Below the pieces are notes generated by a model that worked only from the letters and a program-made list of their open reading frames with translations, was not told where the DNA came from and did no database searches. 64,000 nucleotides of DNA from Rhodamnia argentea (lineage: Eukaryota; Streptophyta; Magnoliopsida; Myrtales; Myrtaceae). The translations under genes were made by a program, and so were the position numbers. Of this stretch, positions 24,895 to 38,400 are shown piece after piece (position 1 is the first letter of the stretch; each line of letters opens with the position of its first letter). The stretch lies in contig NC_063151.1 in assembly GCF_020921035.1 (NCBI RefSeq), forward strand, positions 2,356,001 to 2,420,000, in the 5' to 3' direction.

Positions 24895-27800
24895 ATGGGG
24901 TCTGCTTCGCCCGCCAACTTCCTCTTCGGCTTCTTGCTGGTGTCCATTGTGCTGTGGTTGCTCTTCATGTACGTCTCCCGTGGGAATTCGCTTTTGTTTC
25001 TTTCTCTCTTGAAATTCCCCTCACTGATCAGCTTGACGGGCGATGGATGTGACGGTGCTGTGTTGAGATCGCCCTTAAGCCTTCGTGATGGATGGGGAAA
25101 AAAGGATTTTTGCGGCTGTTGGGAAGAAATGCAAACGACGTGTTGTGACTTTAGTTTTGAGTGACCGTTGGTGAGTGGTGAAAAGAGTGGAGCCGAGCGA
25201 GCATTGGAAACTACCTGGTGATGATCAAAGTGACCGGTCGAAAAAGTGCATGGTCGTTTGATCGGATATATCCCATGCAGTATATAATTCCTGCGGACAT
25301 GTTTTATGGTTCTTCTGATGATTGCTGCGTCCATGCTTTAGTATCGGCCGAGCTTACTTTCAGTTTACTACTTCATGTAACAAAGAGAAAATCGAGTTTT
25401 ACTTGCACAGAGAAAGTTGACCATGTTGGGGTGTAAGGTTGCTCTTGCTGTTGCATGGGGTTTATAATGCTGTTTCATCCATTAAAGTTTGACTGTTCGC
25501 AAGCTTCATGCCAAAGTTACTTCACAGAAATTATGTACCTTTTTTTTTGGTTCATTATCAGTGGATTGCCCTTGTACTACTTTTTCAGCTGTCTTTTTTT
25601 TAATCCATGTCTTTGTTTTCGTTTTCGTTTTCCTTTCAGCTTTGCTTCTCGATTGGTAGCTTGGGCTTTAAGCCGGGTTTTGGGAGCTTCTGTTGCCTTT
25701 AAAGTTGGTGGGTGGAAATGTGTACGAGACATTGTGGTGAAATTTAAAAAGGTTCTTTTCTCACTTCTTTGACTGCTCTGCTAAATTTTCCTTCATTGAG
25801 AAACTAGACCTTTTAGAAATCTTAAGCATCTATTCCGGTCAATCTGGGTTCTCATATTCTTATTCCATGCTCCTAATGACCTGCCAATGTAGAGTTTCCT
25901 TATGACAAAATGTCACGGATTTTGCTCTTTTCACTTGCCTCCTGGCCTCAATGGAGCGGTGCCTATATACCCTGGGCAAGGTGAAAACAACATTAGTCAG
26001 GGAAGTCAAGTATGCATCATGTAATACAACATGGACTCTTGGTGGATTGATGGGGATCTGGACTCAAAGGACTGAAAGAACTCATTTAATAACTGGATTT
26101 TAGGAAATGCAAACTGTGGTTGATGAATTTGACTTGCCAATATGCAGGGTCCAATCGAATCTGTGTCTGTTGGAGAAATTAGAGTCAGCGTGAGACAGTC
26201 TCTTGTCAAGCTTGGGGCCGGTTTTTTTTCGAGGGATCCCAAGCTACAAGTCCTGATATCTGATTTAGAGGTTGTGATCAGGCCTCCTAATAAAAGTAAG
26301 CAGAAAGTCAAAAGTCGGAGACCCAGCACTTCGGGCAGGGGAAAGGGCAGGGGAAAGTGGATGCTTGTAGCCAATATTGCAAGGTTCTTGTCTATTAGTA
26401 TTACAGATTTAGCATTGAAGGTAACTTGCAATTCTCAAATGTTAGTTTATGTACACGTGATTTGTTTTGAAAGTGTTTTCACTTGGTCACTTTGAGTTAC
26501 TTTGTTTATTTTTCAAGGGGATCACTGAGGTAATTCCTTGAGAGATTTTGGGTGCGTTACTTGTTAACAAAGTGCTAAGTATGTTTAGATGTGATAAATA
26601 TTGAAGAAAATAGTCAATTGGCATGATTATTCAACAACTCCATGTTCTCTTTACACTTGTGCATACACACATAGAGTTGCAGCAGAGATATGTATTTGCA
26701 CCACTTTGACCAAGATAGGCACTTGAAGGGGAGAGGACAAGGGAGTGGAATTAGTCGCTCAATCTCTCCAATTCCACACTCTAGGTAGCATGTTCTTTTC
26801 ATGTTCTTGTTACTGTGTAATGGTCCTCTTTGCCAGCCATCCCACCCTTCCTCCTGTTGTAAGGTTCTAAGATTCTGGTAGTTTTTTTCCCTCAGACGCT
26901 ACGATTCTTGCTAAATTCTATATCCGATCGCTAGATTAGCATGTGGTGTGTCTGAAAGTACTTTTATTAGTCGGTGTAAACTTGAAGCTGTATTATAGCC
27001 AGGTATATCAGTTAAAATATATTTTGCTAGGCTGCCAGGTCTTGCCATGTTTATTTTTTTATGCTTGGCTGCTGAGATAATATGGATTGAATTATGGCTT
27101 TCCACAATGTGCTTTTCCTATGTTCAGTCTAATGAAGTCTTTGGTCTTTTTTCTTTTTTCATGAGCATAGAGAACACTGCATGGGTGATTTCATATTTTT
27201 CTTAACTGGGTATTTGTAAATGGCAGACTCCAAAGGCTAATGTTGAAGTTAAGGATTTGAAAGTGGAAACATCTAAAGATGGTGGCTCCAAACCTAATCT
27301 GTTGGTTAAGCTGCAGATATCACCTATTCTTGTTTACCTGGGTGAATCACGAGTGAGCTATGACCAGTCATGTAATCTCGATGGTGACTCTTACAACCAG
27401 ATGGCACATGCTGGTATGGAGAGGTCTTCTGCTCCTTTTAGCTGTGAGGAGTTGCTTCTTTCTTGCGAGTTTGGTCATGATAGGTGATTTTTTCCCCACT
27501 CATTTATTTGTCTCAAAGCTAATTGCAGTGTATGATTACGACCTTTCTTTGTAGCTTTAGATACAACAGTCTTGGTCTATCTATTAAGTATATTGCATTG
27601 CTCTTTTGAACGTAGGGAAGTTGGTGTAATTATCAACAATGTAGACATCCATAGTGGAGAAGTCAATATGTACCTGAATGAGGCGCTACTTTCGAAGAAC
27701 AAAAAGTCATCTGATACCTTTTCTACAGAGATGGAGCAAACTACTGATTCTGCGGCTGGCAAAAATCCACCCAGAAAACAAGCAGGACTTTCAAAGTACT

Positions 27801-30800
27801 GTTCGATGTTTCCTGAGAAGGTTAGTGAGTTTATTGCTTCACAAGCTGGTGTCTTGTACTAACCAAGCCTCTCTAGTTTTGTCTTTGTACTGAATTACAT
27901 GGACTTTCTCTCCACTGTGGCATCTTTTCGCCTAACTGTTTTATGTTATGATAGGCAGAGAGCTGTAGGGATTCAATGGGAAATGTAGAATTAATGTCCA
28001 GCGAATCTAAACTTATCATTGTACAAACTCAATCTTCATTAACTAAGCAGCACATATTGAAACTCTCTTTTGGTAAAGGGTGCAAATTTCGATAAGGTTG
28101 TGCCTTAGAAAAATACAAGACCACCTTCTAATATGGTTGATGCCTCTCGACAAGGAGAAAGCTTTGTGCAATGATAAAGTAAAGATGTTTTGGGCTCCAT
28201 AAGTGATTGAGCTGTTTTTACGCACTCACATCACTGTCTCTTGGATCACAGCATAAAAAAACTTCATTCAGTTCTAAATGCTTAAAGATGTATTAATGGT
28301 AAGTTCTTTTGTAGAATGATACATCATTGACAATTTATTTGTCTGCAGAATCCATACTAACCAAGCTTCTTGGAATGGTTAACTTACTAAATTGTTCAAT
28401 TATTGATGATCTTGACAAATGTCGTCTATTGGATGTCAGGCAGATTGTTGCATCATATGAGATATTCCGCAAAACATGCATTATGAACTTTCTTTGTTTC
28501 TTTCTTTGGTGGAGCATTGTGAGTTTATATTGCCACTACTATCTAAGGGTCATGTGTGGCTCAAGAAAGTAGCATAACCTCGACCTACTAAAAGTATTTT
28601 TCATTGGCACAATCAATTGTCTTATGGGGTTTTAGGGAGGCTTTGATTGGCTATACTATTTTGTCGGACCATTTATTCGAAGACGTATATTTGCATTTTT
28701 TGGCGTTGTAAAGTTTTTTAGTGTAGGCTAAATGAACGAAGAAGAAAACGAAGAATGCAATGAATTTTGGTTTCCAATTTAAAATATGACTAAATAATTT
28801 AGAAGTACCAGCAAGCTACTGGTTACTTTAAGATGATGCAATTGTTTGCAGTTTATATGTGTGTGCTTATTTGTCGATAAGTTTTGTTTTGATTCTTATG
28901 TTTGGTACTTAACTTTTATTTAAGTCTACCCTGCAATAGCGGCAGTTCAGCATTACTAGTTAAAGAAAATACAAGACAAGAAATGAATGGTGGACATAAT
29001 TGGAACCTCCACGAAGTATGAAAGAGATTCGGATGAAGGAACAAAGTGGTTGGTGCTTATGAATATTCCAAAAGTTAATCGGATTTAAGGATTCTTTCCA
29101 ACTTTATTGGTTTTTTTGTTTTTTTGGTAAGGTTCCAACTTTATTGTTTTTTTTTTTGGGTAAGGATTCCAACTTTATTGTTGATATTCAGAAAAGAAAA
29201 GAATTCCATAACTGGAGGCGATCAATTTCTTGGGGCTTGCCTGGGAAACAAACGCCCCAGTAATCATGCCGTCCATGTTCACCAACTATACTACTTCTGA
29301 TCATCTCCTGGAAAGCAGACAATTTTTTGAACAGACTACAGCACTGCTTCCGAACAACAACCATGTTCTTAAGAAACAAGTTGTAATAGTAACACACCCT
29401 TCTAACTTAGGTTTATACGTGACCTCCCAGCAAGCACAAAGGTTCCTCTGATGGTCCCCTACTTCATACCAAGCAAAGTTCATGATAGCCTTTTAAATTT
29501 GAAATATCTGATGAAGGTCCAGCATTTTCATCATCTCCTCAATTCTGGATCTAACAAGTTTAGGTGATTACATAAATTGTCTACTTTAAGTTCGAGATTC
29601 TTGATTTATTAAGAGTTTCAACCATATTGCTGTCTGAAGCTCGTTGACTGGTTGCAATCTTCTATTGAACAAAAACAATTCCTTTTTTGACAGGTTTCCT
29701 TCAGTTTGCCAAAAGTGGATATTAAGTTTAGTCACCGAGAGCATGACCTGCGTGTAGAAAATAACATCATGGGCATTCAATTTAGATGTTTGAAAACTCG
29801 ATCCATGGAGGATGTCGGGGAGAGTACACGTCTTGACGTTCAAGTGGAATTCAGCGAGATTCATGTACTAGATTGTGAATCTGTTATTTGCTAGTCAGTT
29901 TCATATTCTTCATTCCATTTCGTCCTTTCTAAACGGTGATTATCTGTGATATTTCAGCTGCTAAGAGAAGCTGGCACTTCTCTTATGGAGATTCTGAAGG
30001 TTGATGTCATTTCTCTGCTGTACATTCCTCTAGAGGTGAGTCATGTTCTATTTGATTCGGAAAAGAAGTTTTTTCCTGTTATATCCTGGCTAATACATAG
30101 TCTGATAGATTCATTAATAAAGGGAGAAGAAGTTGGCGAAAGTTTGAAATTCAATGCATGTTGGAAATAATGTTACTTATCTATGGAAACACTGAAGAAG
30201 GGGTTTGGATAGCACTTCCCTTAGGTTTCCAAAAGTTGAGAACCAAGAACACTTTAGTGTTGTTAGGAAGTCAAACAGATTGTTTAGACTAATTATGTGA
30301 GAAGAAGTATATGTATATAAGGCTCTCATAAATCCTGCGGATAAGTTGTGCGGGATTCTTGAACACTCCCTCATATGCAAGCTAAAATGAAATCACATGA
30401 AGAATGCACATGAAGTTGAAGAATGGGTAATGAAGCGAACAAGAATTCACATGTGAGATGAATTATTAAACAGGCAATGCACAATTTAAACTTTTCTCTC
30501 ATTAGACCTTAGAATGTCCATACAAAAGCAAAAGTGAGATGCATGCACATATGTCACCATAAATCTTGTCTGCAAGTGGTTAATACTTTAACAATTGTTC
30601 TAATCCCTCATGGACTTAAAAAATCAGCTGTAGTAATTTATTACTAAGTTTCAGAACATGAGAATAAAGGATGTCTTATCTGCTGGCATCGATAAAACCA
30701 TGAATAACCATTGCATCACTATTTGCGCTTTGCTTAAAGCCATCTTGCAGCTGCTACTTTTAGCCAACATTCTTGAAGTATAAAGACGACTACAAGGTCT

Positions 30801-32394
30801 TATTAGCTCTTTTTCCTTGCGTGGAACTATGAATGACTTGTGTAAGCTAGGGAAGCTGTATGAAATGTGTTTTTAAGTTGGATTTAATAAGGATTCCATC
30901 TCTCTAAAACCTTGCATAGTATTACGTTTTAATTAAATAAGCAACTATTTTTTTATTACGGCAATAATCACCGTCTACTTTTATATGTATATTACATGGC
31001 CTGTTCTTTTAGTTGTGCATAAGTGCCAAGTTGAATTGTGTGTTCTCATTACTTCGATATTTTTCACCATTCTGTAATTGTGCGAAAGCTTATAACACAT
31101 CAGAGTTACTTTGTGACTCATAAGAAGGCTGGCGGAGTTGTGTCATAAACCTTCTAATTTTAGTACGAGGATGAAAACTATAATTTAAGATCATGTTATC
31201 CACCAAAATCGAACTCTTTAGAATTATCAACGGGGCTGCAACATGGCATGAAAAGAGGCTTGTAGATTGTTGACATACTTCACACATATGTCTGCAACTG
31301 TAATCTTATGTATCGATACCCTTGTCAATCATTATGTATAATTTCTTAGCTTTCATAAGCCCGACTGCATGAGTTCGCTCTTCTTTTTGTAATTTGTTAT
31401 CTCATGTAATAAATTATCTATTTTCAGCCAACATTGCCAGTGAGAGCTGAAGTTGATGTCAAATTGGGAGGTACTCAGTGCAACGTATTCATAAGTAGAT
31501 TAAAACCATGGCTGCATCTCCAGTCCTCAAACAAGAAAAAAATGGTGCTACAGGAGCCGACTGTGACATCTAAGAGGTCACTATCATCAGATTCTAAAGT
31601 GATTATGTGGACTTGTACTCTCTCAGCTCCTGAAATGATTATTGTGCTATATAGCTTCAGTGGTTTGCCTCTGTATCATGTGAGTTTGCTATGAGCCTTT
31701 GGGTACTTGGACTTGTTTGTAGCTAGAAATTTTATGTAGATAATTTCTCCTGAATTGTGCTGCTGCATTTGATATGCCATTGTGCCTTAACGCTCCATTC
31801 AGAAATCACTTAACTGAACTTGGATGGCAGACCTACTCTATGCAGAAGGCATGTCTGCATGTCTTAACTACTAAATTCGAGGATGTATGAGTTTGTCTCG
31901 ACTACAACATTGAGGGGATTCTACTTCTTCTAGCTCCCAGGCTAATTTCCTCCTGAAAAGTTGGCCACATCGCAACTATTGCTAGTTTAACAAGAACTGT
32001 TGGTTATCAAGCAAGTACTGTCAGCTGGTTACTACCTTAAAACATGGGGACACTTTTGCTTTTAAACTGGTGCAAAGTTAAGTGTTTCTTGTTCATAGCG
32101 AGATGAATGAGATGACTATGGGAAGACCTCGTAGAATGGATGAATCATCCATTGAACCATCATGATGAATCCAAAACATTTCCTCTGTGTCAACTTCTTA
32201 ATTGGGCTTCACCTTGCAGCATTATGCTTTCTAGGAAATGGGCAAGGTTTTGTCACTGGAGATCTTTTCTATCCCATTTTGATGCTTTTACTTCTCGATT
32301 TCAAAATCTGTGGCACATCTACCATATATATGATAATGCATAGAAGTCCTCACGGTTGAAATTTATCCTTTAACTTTTGCTAATAATGTAATGA

Positions 32395-32435
<41 letters not shown>

Positions 32436-35400
32436 GTCTTCTAATTTTATTCTCTTATTTCTAATCTTCTTTTTGAGGATGATTCTTTATGTAGTTCTAA
32501 ATGCTTGGATACTGCTCTTAGGTTATTGCTCAGCAGTTTTGATTTATCTTGCGTTATGACTAACATATAGTTTTTCCTGTTAATCTTTCTTGCTCAAGTG
32601 TCTATGTAAAATGCACTTAATCCATTCATCTTTGTCTTCTTGTTATTGAGCCTATAAAGCATAAGTTTCACTTTAGTTTGTTTGGTATCCTATATAATTT
32701 TCTTTTTGCAGGGTTGTTCACAATCCTCGCATGTCTTTGCAAATAATATATCTACAATGGGTCCTTCTGTTCACATGGAGCTTGGTGAGATAAATTTGCA
32801 TATGGAAGATGAGTATCAAGAATGTTTGAATGAAAACCTTTTTGGTGTTGAATCAAATTCTGGTTCCTTGATGCACATAGCTAAGGTGAGTCTAGACTGG
32901 GGCAAAAAGGACATGGAGTCGTTGGAAGAAGAAATTACTAGATCTAAATTGGCTCTTTCAGTTGACGTTACTGGTATGGGTGTTTATTTTACCTTAAAGC
33001 GGGTTGAATCCCTCATATCAACTGCTCTAGCTTTTCAAGCTCTTTTCAAAAGCCTTTCTGCTTCTAGAAAGAGATCAGGACAGAGCCAAGGGGGCCGGGC
33101 ATCTAAGCAATCAGGAAAAGGGACTCGACTTGTACAATTTAATCTTGAGCGATGTTCTATAAACATTTGTGGTGAGGCAGGCTTGGAAAATATGACTGTT
33201 GCAGATCCCAAGCGTGTGAATTATGGGTCACAGGGTGATCGGGTCATAGTTAGTGTTTCTGCTGATGGTACTCCACGTAGTGCAACCATAATATCCACAG
33301 CACACAAAGAGTGCAAGAGATTGAACTATTCTGTCACGCTTGATATTTTTCACCTCTCTGTGTGTGTAAACAAAGAGAAACAGACAACCCAGGTGGAGCT
33401 TGAAAGGGCCAGATCAATTTATCAAGAAAACCTGAAGGAGCATCATCCTTCTACAGGATTGACTGTATTTGACATGCAAAATGCTAAATTTGTACGACGG
33501 TCTGGTGGTCACAAAGAGATCTCTGTTTGCTCTCTTTTCAGTGCAACCGATATTACAGTGCGATGGGAACCTGAAGTACATCTATCGTTATTCGATTTTG
33601 TTCTGAATTTGAAATCTATGATGCATCATCAGAAGCTTCAGCAACTGGGTAGCATTAGTAATGATGATGTCTTTTCTCGGGGAAATGTTCATCAGAGTAA
33701 AGAAATGGCTGAGGAACTGGGAAGAAGTGCCAAACACAAGAAGGAGTCTATTTTTGCAATAGATGTGGAGATGTTGACTATATCGGCTGAGGTTGGAGAT
33801 GGGGTTGATGCATTGGTACAAATTCAGTCTATTTTTTCTGAAAATGCCCGGATAGGAGTGCTCTTTGAAGGATTTTCTCTAAGTTTTAATGGGGCTAGGG
33901 TAATCAAAAGCACCCGGATGCAAGTTTCACGTATTCCTAGTACCAGTATTGCTTCATCTGATGTGAAACTATCTTCAGTTACTAAATGGGATTGGATAGT
34001 GCAAGGTCTTCATTTTCATATATGTATGCCGTACAGGTTACAGTTGCGTGCCATTGATGACTCCATTGAGGATATGTTACGGGCCTTGAAGCTTATAGCT
34101 GCGGCTAAAACCATGCTCATATTTCCATTCAAGAAAGAAACCTCGAAATCAAAAAAGTCTAGTCCGTCAAAATTGGGGTGTATAAAGTTTGGCATACGTA
34201 AACTGACTGCTGATATTGAGGAAGAACCTATTCAGGGCTGGCTTGATGAACATTATCAGCTTATGAAGAATGAGGCTTGTGAGTTAGCTGTCAGATTGAA
34301 GTATCTTGATGAAGCAATGAAAGGCAACTTATCTACGAAAAGTGCAGAGACAAGTGATGGTGCTCAAGAAAGAAAATCTAATAATGATGGAACTGAAATA
34401 GATGTTCAAGATCCATCTTCTTTGCGTGAACTCGAAGAAGAAATATACAAAAGGTCATTTCAATCTTACTACCAGGCTTGTCAGAAGTTAAGATCTTCTG
34501 AAGGTTCAGGGGCATGCAGTAAAGGGTTTCAGGCTGGCTTTAGGCCTAGTGCTAGCAGGGCTTCACTTCTTTCAATATCTGCGACTGACTTAGATCTAAC
34601 CTTGACTAGCATTGATGGTGGAGATGCTGGGATGATAGATATACTTAGGAAACTTGATCCTTTATGCAGTGAAAATGACATACCATTTTCTCGTCTTTAT
34701 GGAAGAAATATTCTCCTGCACACAGGTACTCTGGTTGTTCAGTTAAGGAATTACACACATCCTATGTTCTCAGCAACTTCTGGTAAATGTGAGGGCTGTG
34801 TAATTCTGGCGCAGCAGGTGAAATTTGTTATGTTTTGGTTTATTTTCCTTATTTTCTGCTCTACCTTTTTAAGTCCACTCTGTTACGCTTGTCCATATGA
34901 AATGCTTTTCTGTGGTTGAATGGGTGGATCTGTCATAAAGATACTATTGTTTAGTTAAGAGGGTCCTTTTTTTTTTTTTTCCCTTGAGTTTAAAATCTCT
35001 TGTTGCCTACTTTTTCTGTCTATTTGATATAGGTTTTCTGATTTTAAGTATATCTCCTATTGTTTTAGGTAAGGTCTCAAAGACAAGGCCACTGGAGCTT
35101 GTTGATTTATGCAACTTTAAGTAGTAAGTTTAGAAAGTGAGGCATTTCAGGATCACCTTTATGGATTGAGTGAGGCTATGAATAGTTACTCTCCTAAGAA
35201 GATGGTATCTGACAGTAACTCTTTCAAAAGAAGATAAAGATAATTCCTGTCAGTATTCATCGTCTGGCATTCATTTCATGTATTACATTGCCAAAATGGA
35301 GGTTCTGCAGTCTATAGTTGCTGCTTTCGCGTGAATTCTATGCAAATATGAGATGAGACTTTGGTTTATCCACAGTCGCATTGTGGTTATGATGATATTG

Positions 35401-38400
35401 CCATTCGGGTGTTAATTTGTTCCACTTAGGCAGAGCACATACACAAGTTGTTTAACAGAACAAGTATAGTGTTGATTGGAAGCAGAAATATCCTTCAACC
35501 ATTCTGTGCAATTTTTGGATTATAACTGTCTTCTAGTTCTCTCTCTTTTCAAGGGTAATTTAAATTGAAATGATGGATTTTTCTCTGTTCTTTGCTGGCT
35601 TCAGTCACTTGCTTTATCTGACTCGTTTTCTTCCTAGGCAGCTGATATGTTTCTTTGTTTCATATTTGAATTAGGCAACATGTTTTCAACCCCAGATTCA
35701 CCAAGAAGTCTTTATTGGTAGATGGAGAAAAGTGCGCCTGCTTCGATCCGCTAGTGGCACGACTCCTCCAGTGAAAACATACTTTGATTTGCCTATATAT
35801 TTTGAAACAGCAGATATGTCATTTGGAGTGGGATATGAACCATCTTTCGCTGATGTGAGCTATGCTTTCACTGTTGCGCTTCGCCGGGCGAATTTAAGCC
35901 TTAGGAATACTACACAGCAAATTCAGCCACCTAAGAAAGAGCGGAGCTTGCCGTGGTGGGATGAAGTAAGAAATTACATCCATGGAAACATCACCTTATT
36001 CTTTTCAGAAACGAAATGGTATGTTCTCGCCACAACTGATCCTTACGAAAAGCTTGACAAACTTCAATTTGTTTCGAGATATATGGAGATCCAGCAATCA
36101 GATGGTCGAGTTTATGTTTCTACTAAGGATTTCAAGGTTCTTTTGAGCAGCTTGGAAAGTTTAGGGAAGAACCGCAGTTTAAAACTTCCTACTGGTTTAT
36201 CTGATGCTTTCCTGGAAACACCAGCTTTTACACTTGAAGTCACGATGAACTGGGAGTGCGAATCTGGCGATCCACTCAATCATTATTTGTTTGCACTTCC
36301 CAATGAAGGAAAACCTCGGGAAAAAGTGTTTGACCCCTTCAGATCTACCTCTCTCTCTCTCAGGTGGAATTTCTCTTTGAGACCTCTTCCACAATCTGAG
36401 AAACAATATCAGTCTACTCAGGGAGTTGATGTTGCTGTTGATGAAACCATCTGCGGTCCCCATCCTTCTGAAAGTACTCCAAATGTTTCACCAACTTTCA
36501 ACCTTGGGGCCCATGACTTGGCCTGGATATTAAAGTTCTGGGGTATGAATTATAATCCTCCTCACAAGCTGCGCAGTTTCTCTCGATGGCCTCGTTTTGG
36601 AGTTCCAAGAGCTGTTAGATCGGGCAACCTTTCCCTAGACAAGGTGATGACAGAATTTATGCTGCGAGTAGATGCTACTCCCACCTGCATAAAGCATGTC
36701 CCCTTAGCTGAAGATGACCCTGCCAAAGGCCTAACATTCAATATAACAAAGCTGAAGTATGAAATGTGTTTTAGTCGGGGAAAGCAGAAATACACATTTG
36801 AATGCAAGCGTGAACCTATTGATCTTGTTTACCAGGGTCTTGACCTTCACATGCCCAAGGCATTTTTGTATAAAGACACTGGTAATGGTCCCATTTTTAC
36901 AAAAGCAGGTCAGGGGACAAGGAAAAGTCCGCAATCCATATCCATGGATAGAGTTCCTAGTGAGAAGGGCAACAATGTGATCAATTGCACAGAGAAGCGT
37001 CGTGATGATGGTTTTTTGCTCTCATCTGATTATTTTACCATACGAAGACAGGCTCCAAAAGCTGATCCTGCCAGGTTATTAGCATGGCAAGAGGGTGGCA
37101 GGAGAAATCTTGAGATGACCTATGTCAGGTCTGAATTTGAAAATGGAAGCGAGAGTGATGAGCATGCACGATCTGACCAGAGTGACGATGATGGATACAA
37201 TGTGGTCATAGCTGACAATTGTCAACGCGTGTTTGTCTATGGCTTGAAGCTATTGTGGACAATTGAGAACAGAGATGCTGTTTGGTCTTGGGTTGGTGGA
37301 ATATCTAAAGCATTTGAGCCTCCCAAGCCTTCTCCTTCACGACTTTATGCCCAAAGGAGGTTACATCAGGAAAACCAGGCAGATGATGGAGCTGATATGC
37401 ATCAGAATGATCAGGGAAAGGCTTCTTCTTCTGGCCATAGTGGGAGTGCTCCTTCCACACAACTTGCAGAGACTTCAGCATTGCTTTCATCTCCATCATC
37501 TTCAGTCAAGATAGAGAATTCAGCATCTGCTGCCATTGGTATGTCTGTATACTCATGAGATTGATCGGAAGTAACTAATTTGTTAAGTTGATGTTTAAAT
37601 TTTTGTTGAAAGCGTCATTTGATAACTTTGTTTATTTTAAACTACGAGGGCCGATCAAATGCTTTGATTCCCCCCCAATTTTTTTTTTTTATATAAAACT
37701 GGACTTTTTGTGTGAACAGAAGTTGTTACCATCATGAAATGATAATCTAAGTCCCCAAAATTTGGTCTCTCTGACTTACCGTCTATCCTGAATTTTGTGA
37801 GGGCATTGAAACTTTTAGAAGTACTGTTAGGTCACTGTAGAATCCAATTTACAATTATGTCCGCACCACGTGGAGATATGGGGATTACATTCCTGTAAGA
37901 TAATGCAAGTTTTAGAAAAGCAGAGTATTATTGTTAAGTTCTGCAGAAATATCTTAGGGTCTTGATTACTTAATGGTAAGAATAGTCATTTCAACTAGAA
38001 TGAGCCAACCCTCGATATTGGCTTTCTTAGAGCATAATGCGTGAACCTGCTCATGCCACTTCATGGGCTGATGCTTGGACTTGGCCCTTGGGGCAAGGGC
38101 ACCTATGCTGCTGGGATGTGACTTGGCGCTAGACCAGATGTGGCAAAGTAGCTTAGAACTCTTCGAGACATGAGCCACTTCAAATGGACTGGGTGCTTGC
38201 AATCTTATATTAATTTGAAGTGCTGAATCTGGTGGCCCCATGTTAAACCTGGTGGGATCCACCGATTTTGATGGGCCAATGGACCCAAGGTGGTGCATGC
38301 CAGTCCATGCAATAACACCTACAAGATGACTCTGGGCTGTCGAAGTTTGGTGCAGATGAGATTGATGTAAGCAGGGTTCTTAAAGGGACAGTAAATCTTC

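Noticed and set aside
24756..25334. A 192-codon minus-strand open frame
   Set aside because: Antisense to exon 1 and intron 1 of the SABRE-type gene. Its length comes from GC-rich leader sequence and no domain is visible.
26006..26431. A 141-codon minus-strand open frame
   Set aside because: Antisense shadow of SABRE exon 3, whose sense strand is clearly conserved.
32398..32432. Regular CT repeats as a possible CRISPR-like array
   Set aside because: Simple microsatellites with no spacers, in a plant intron.
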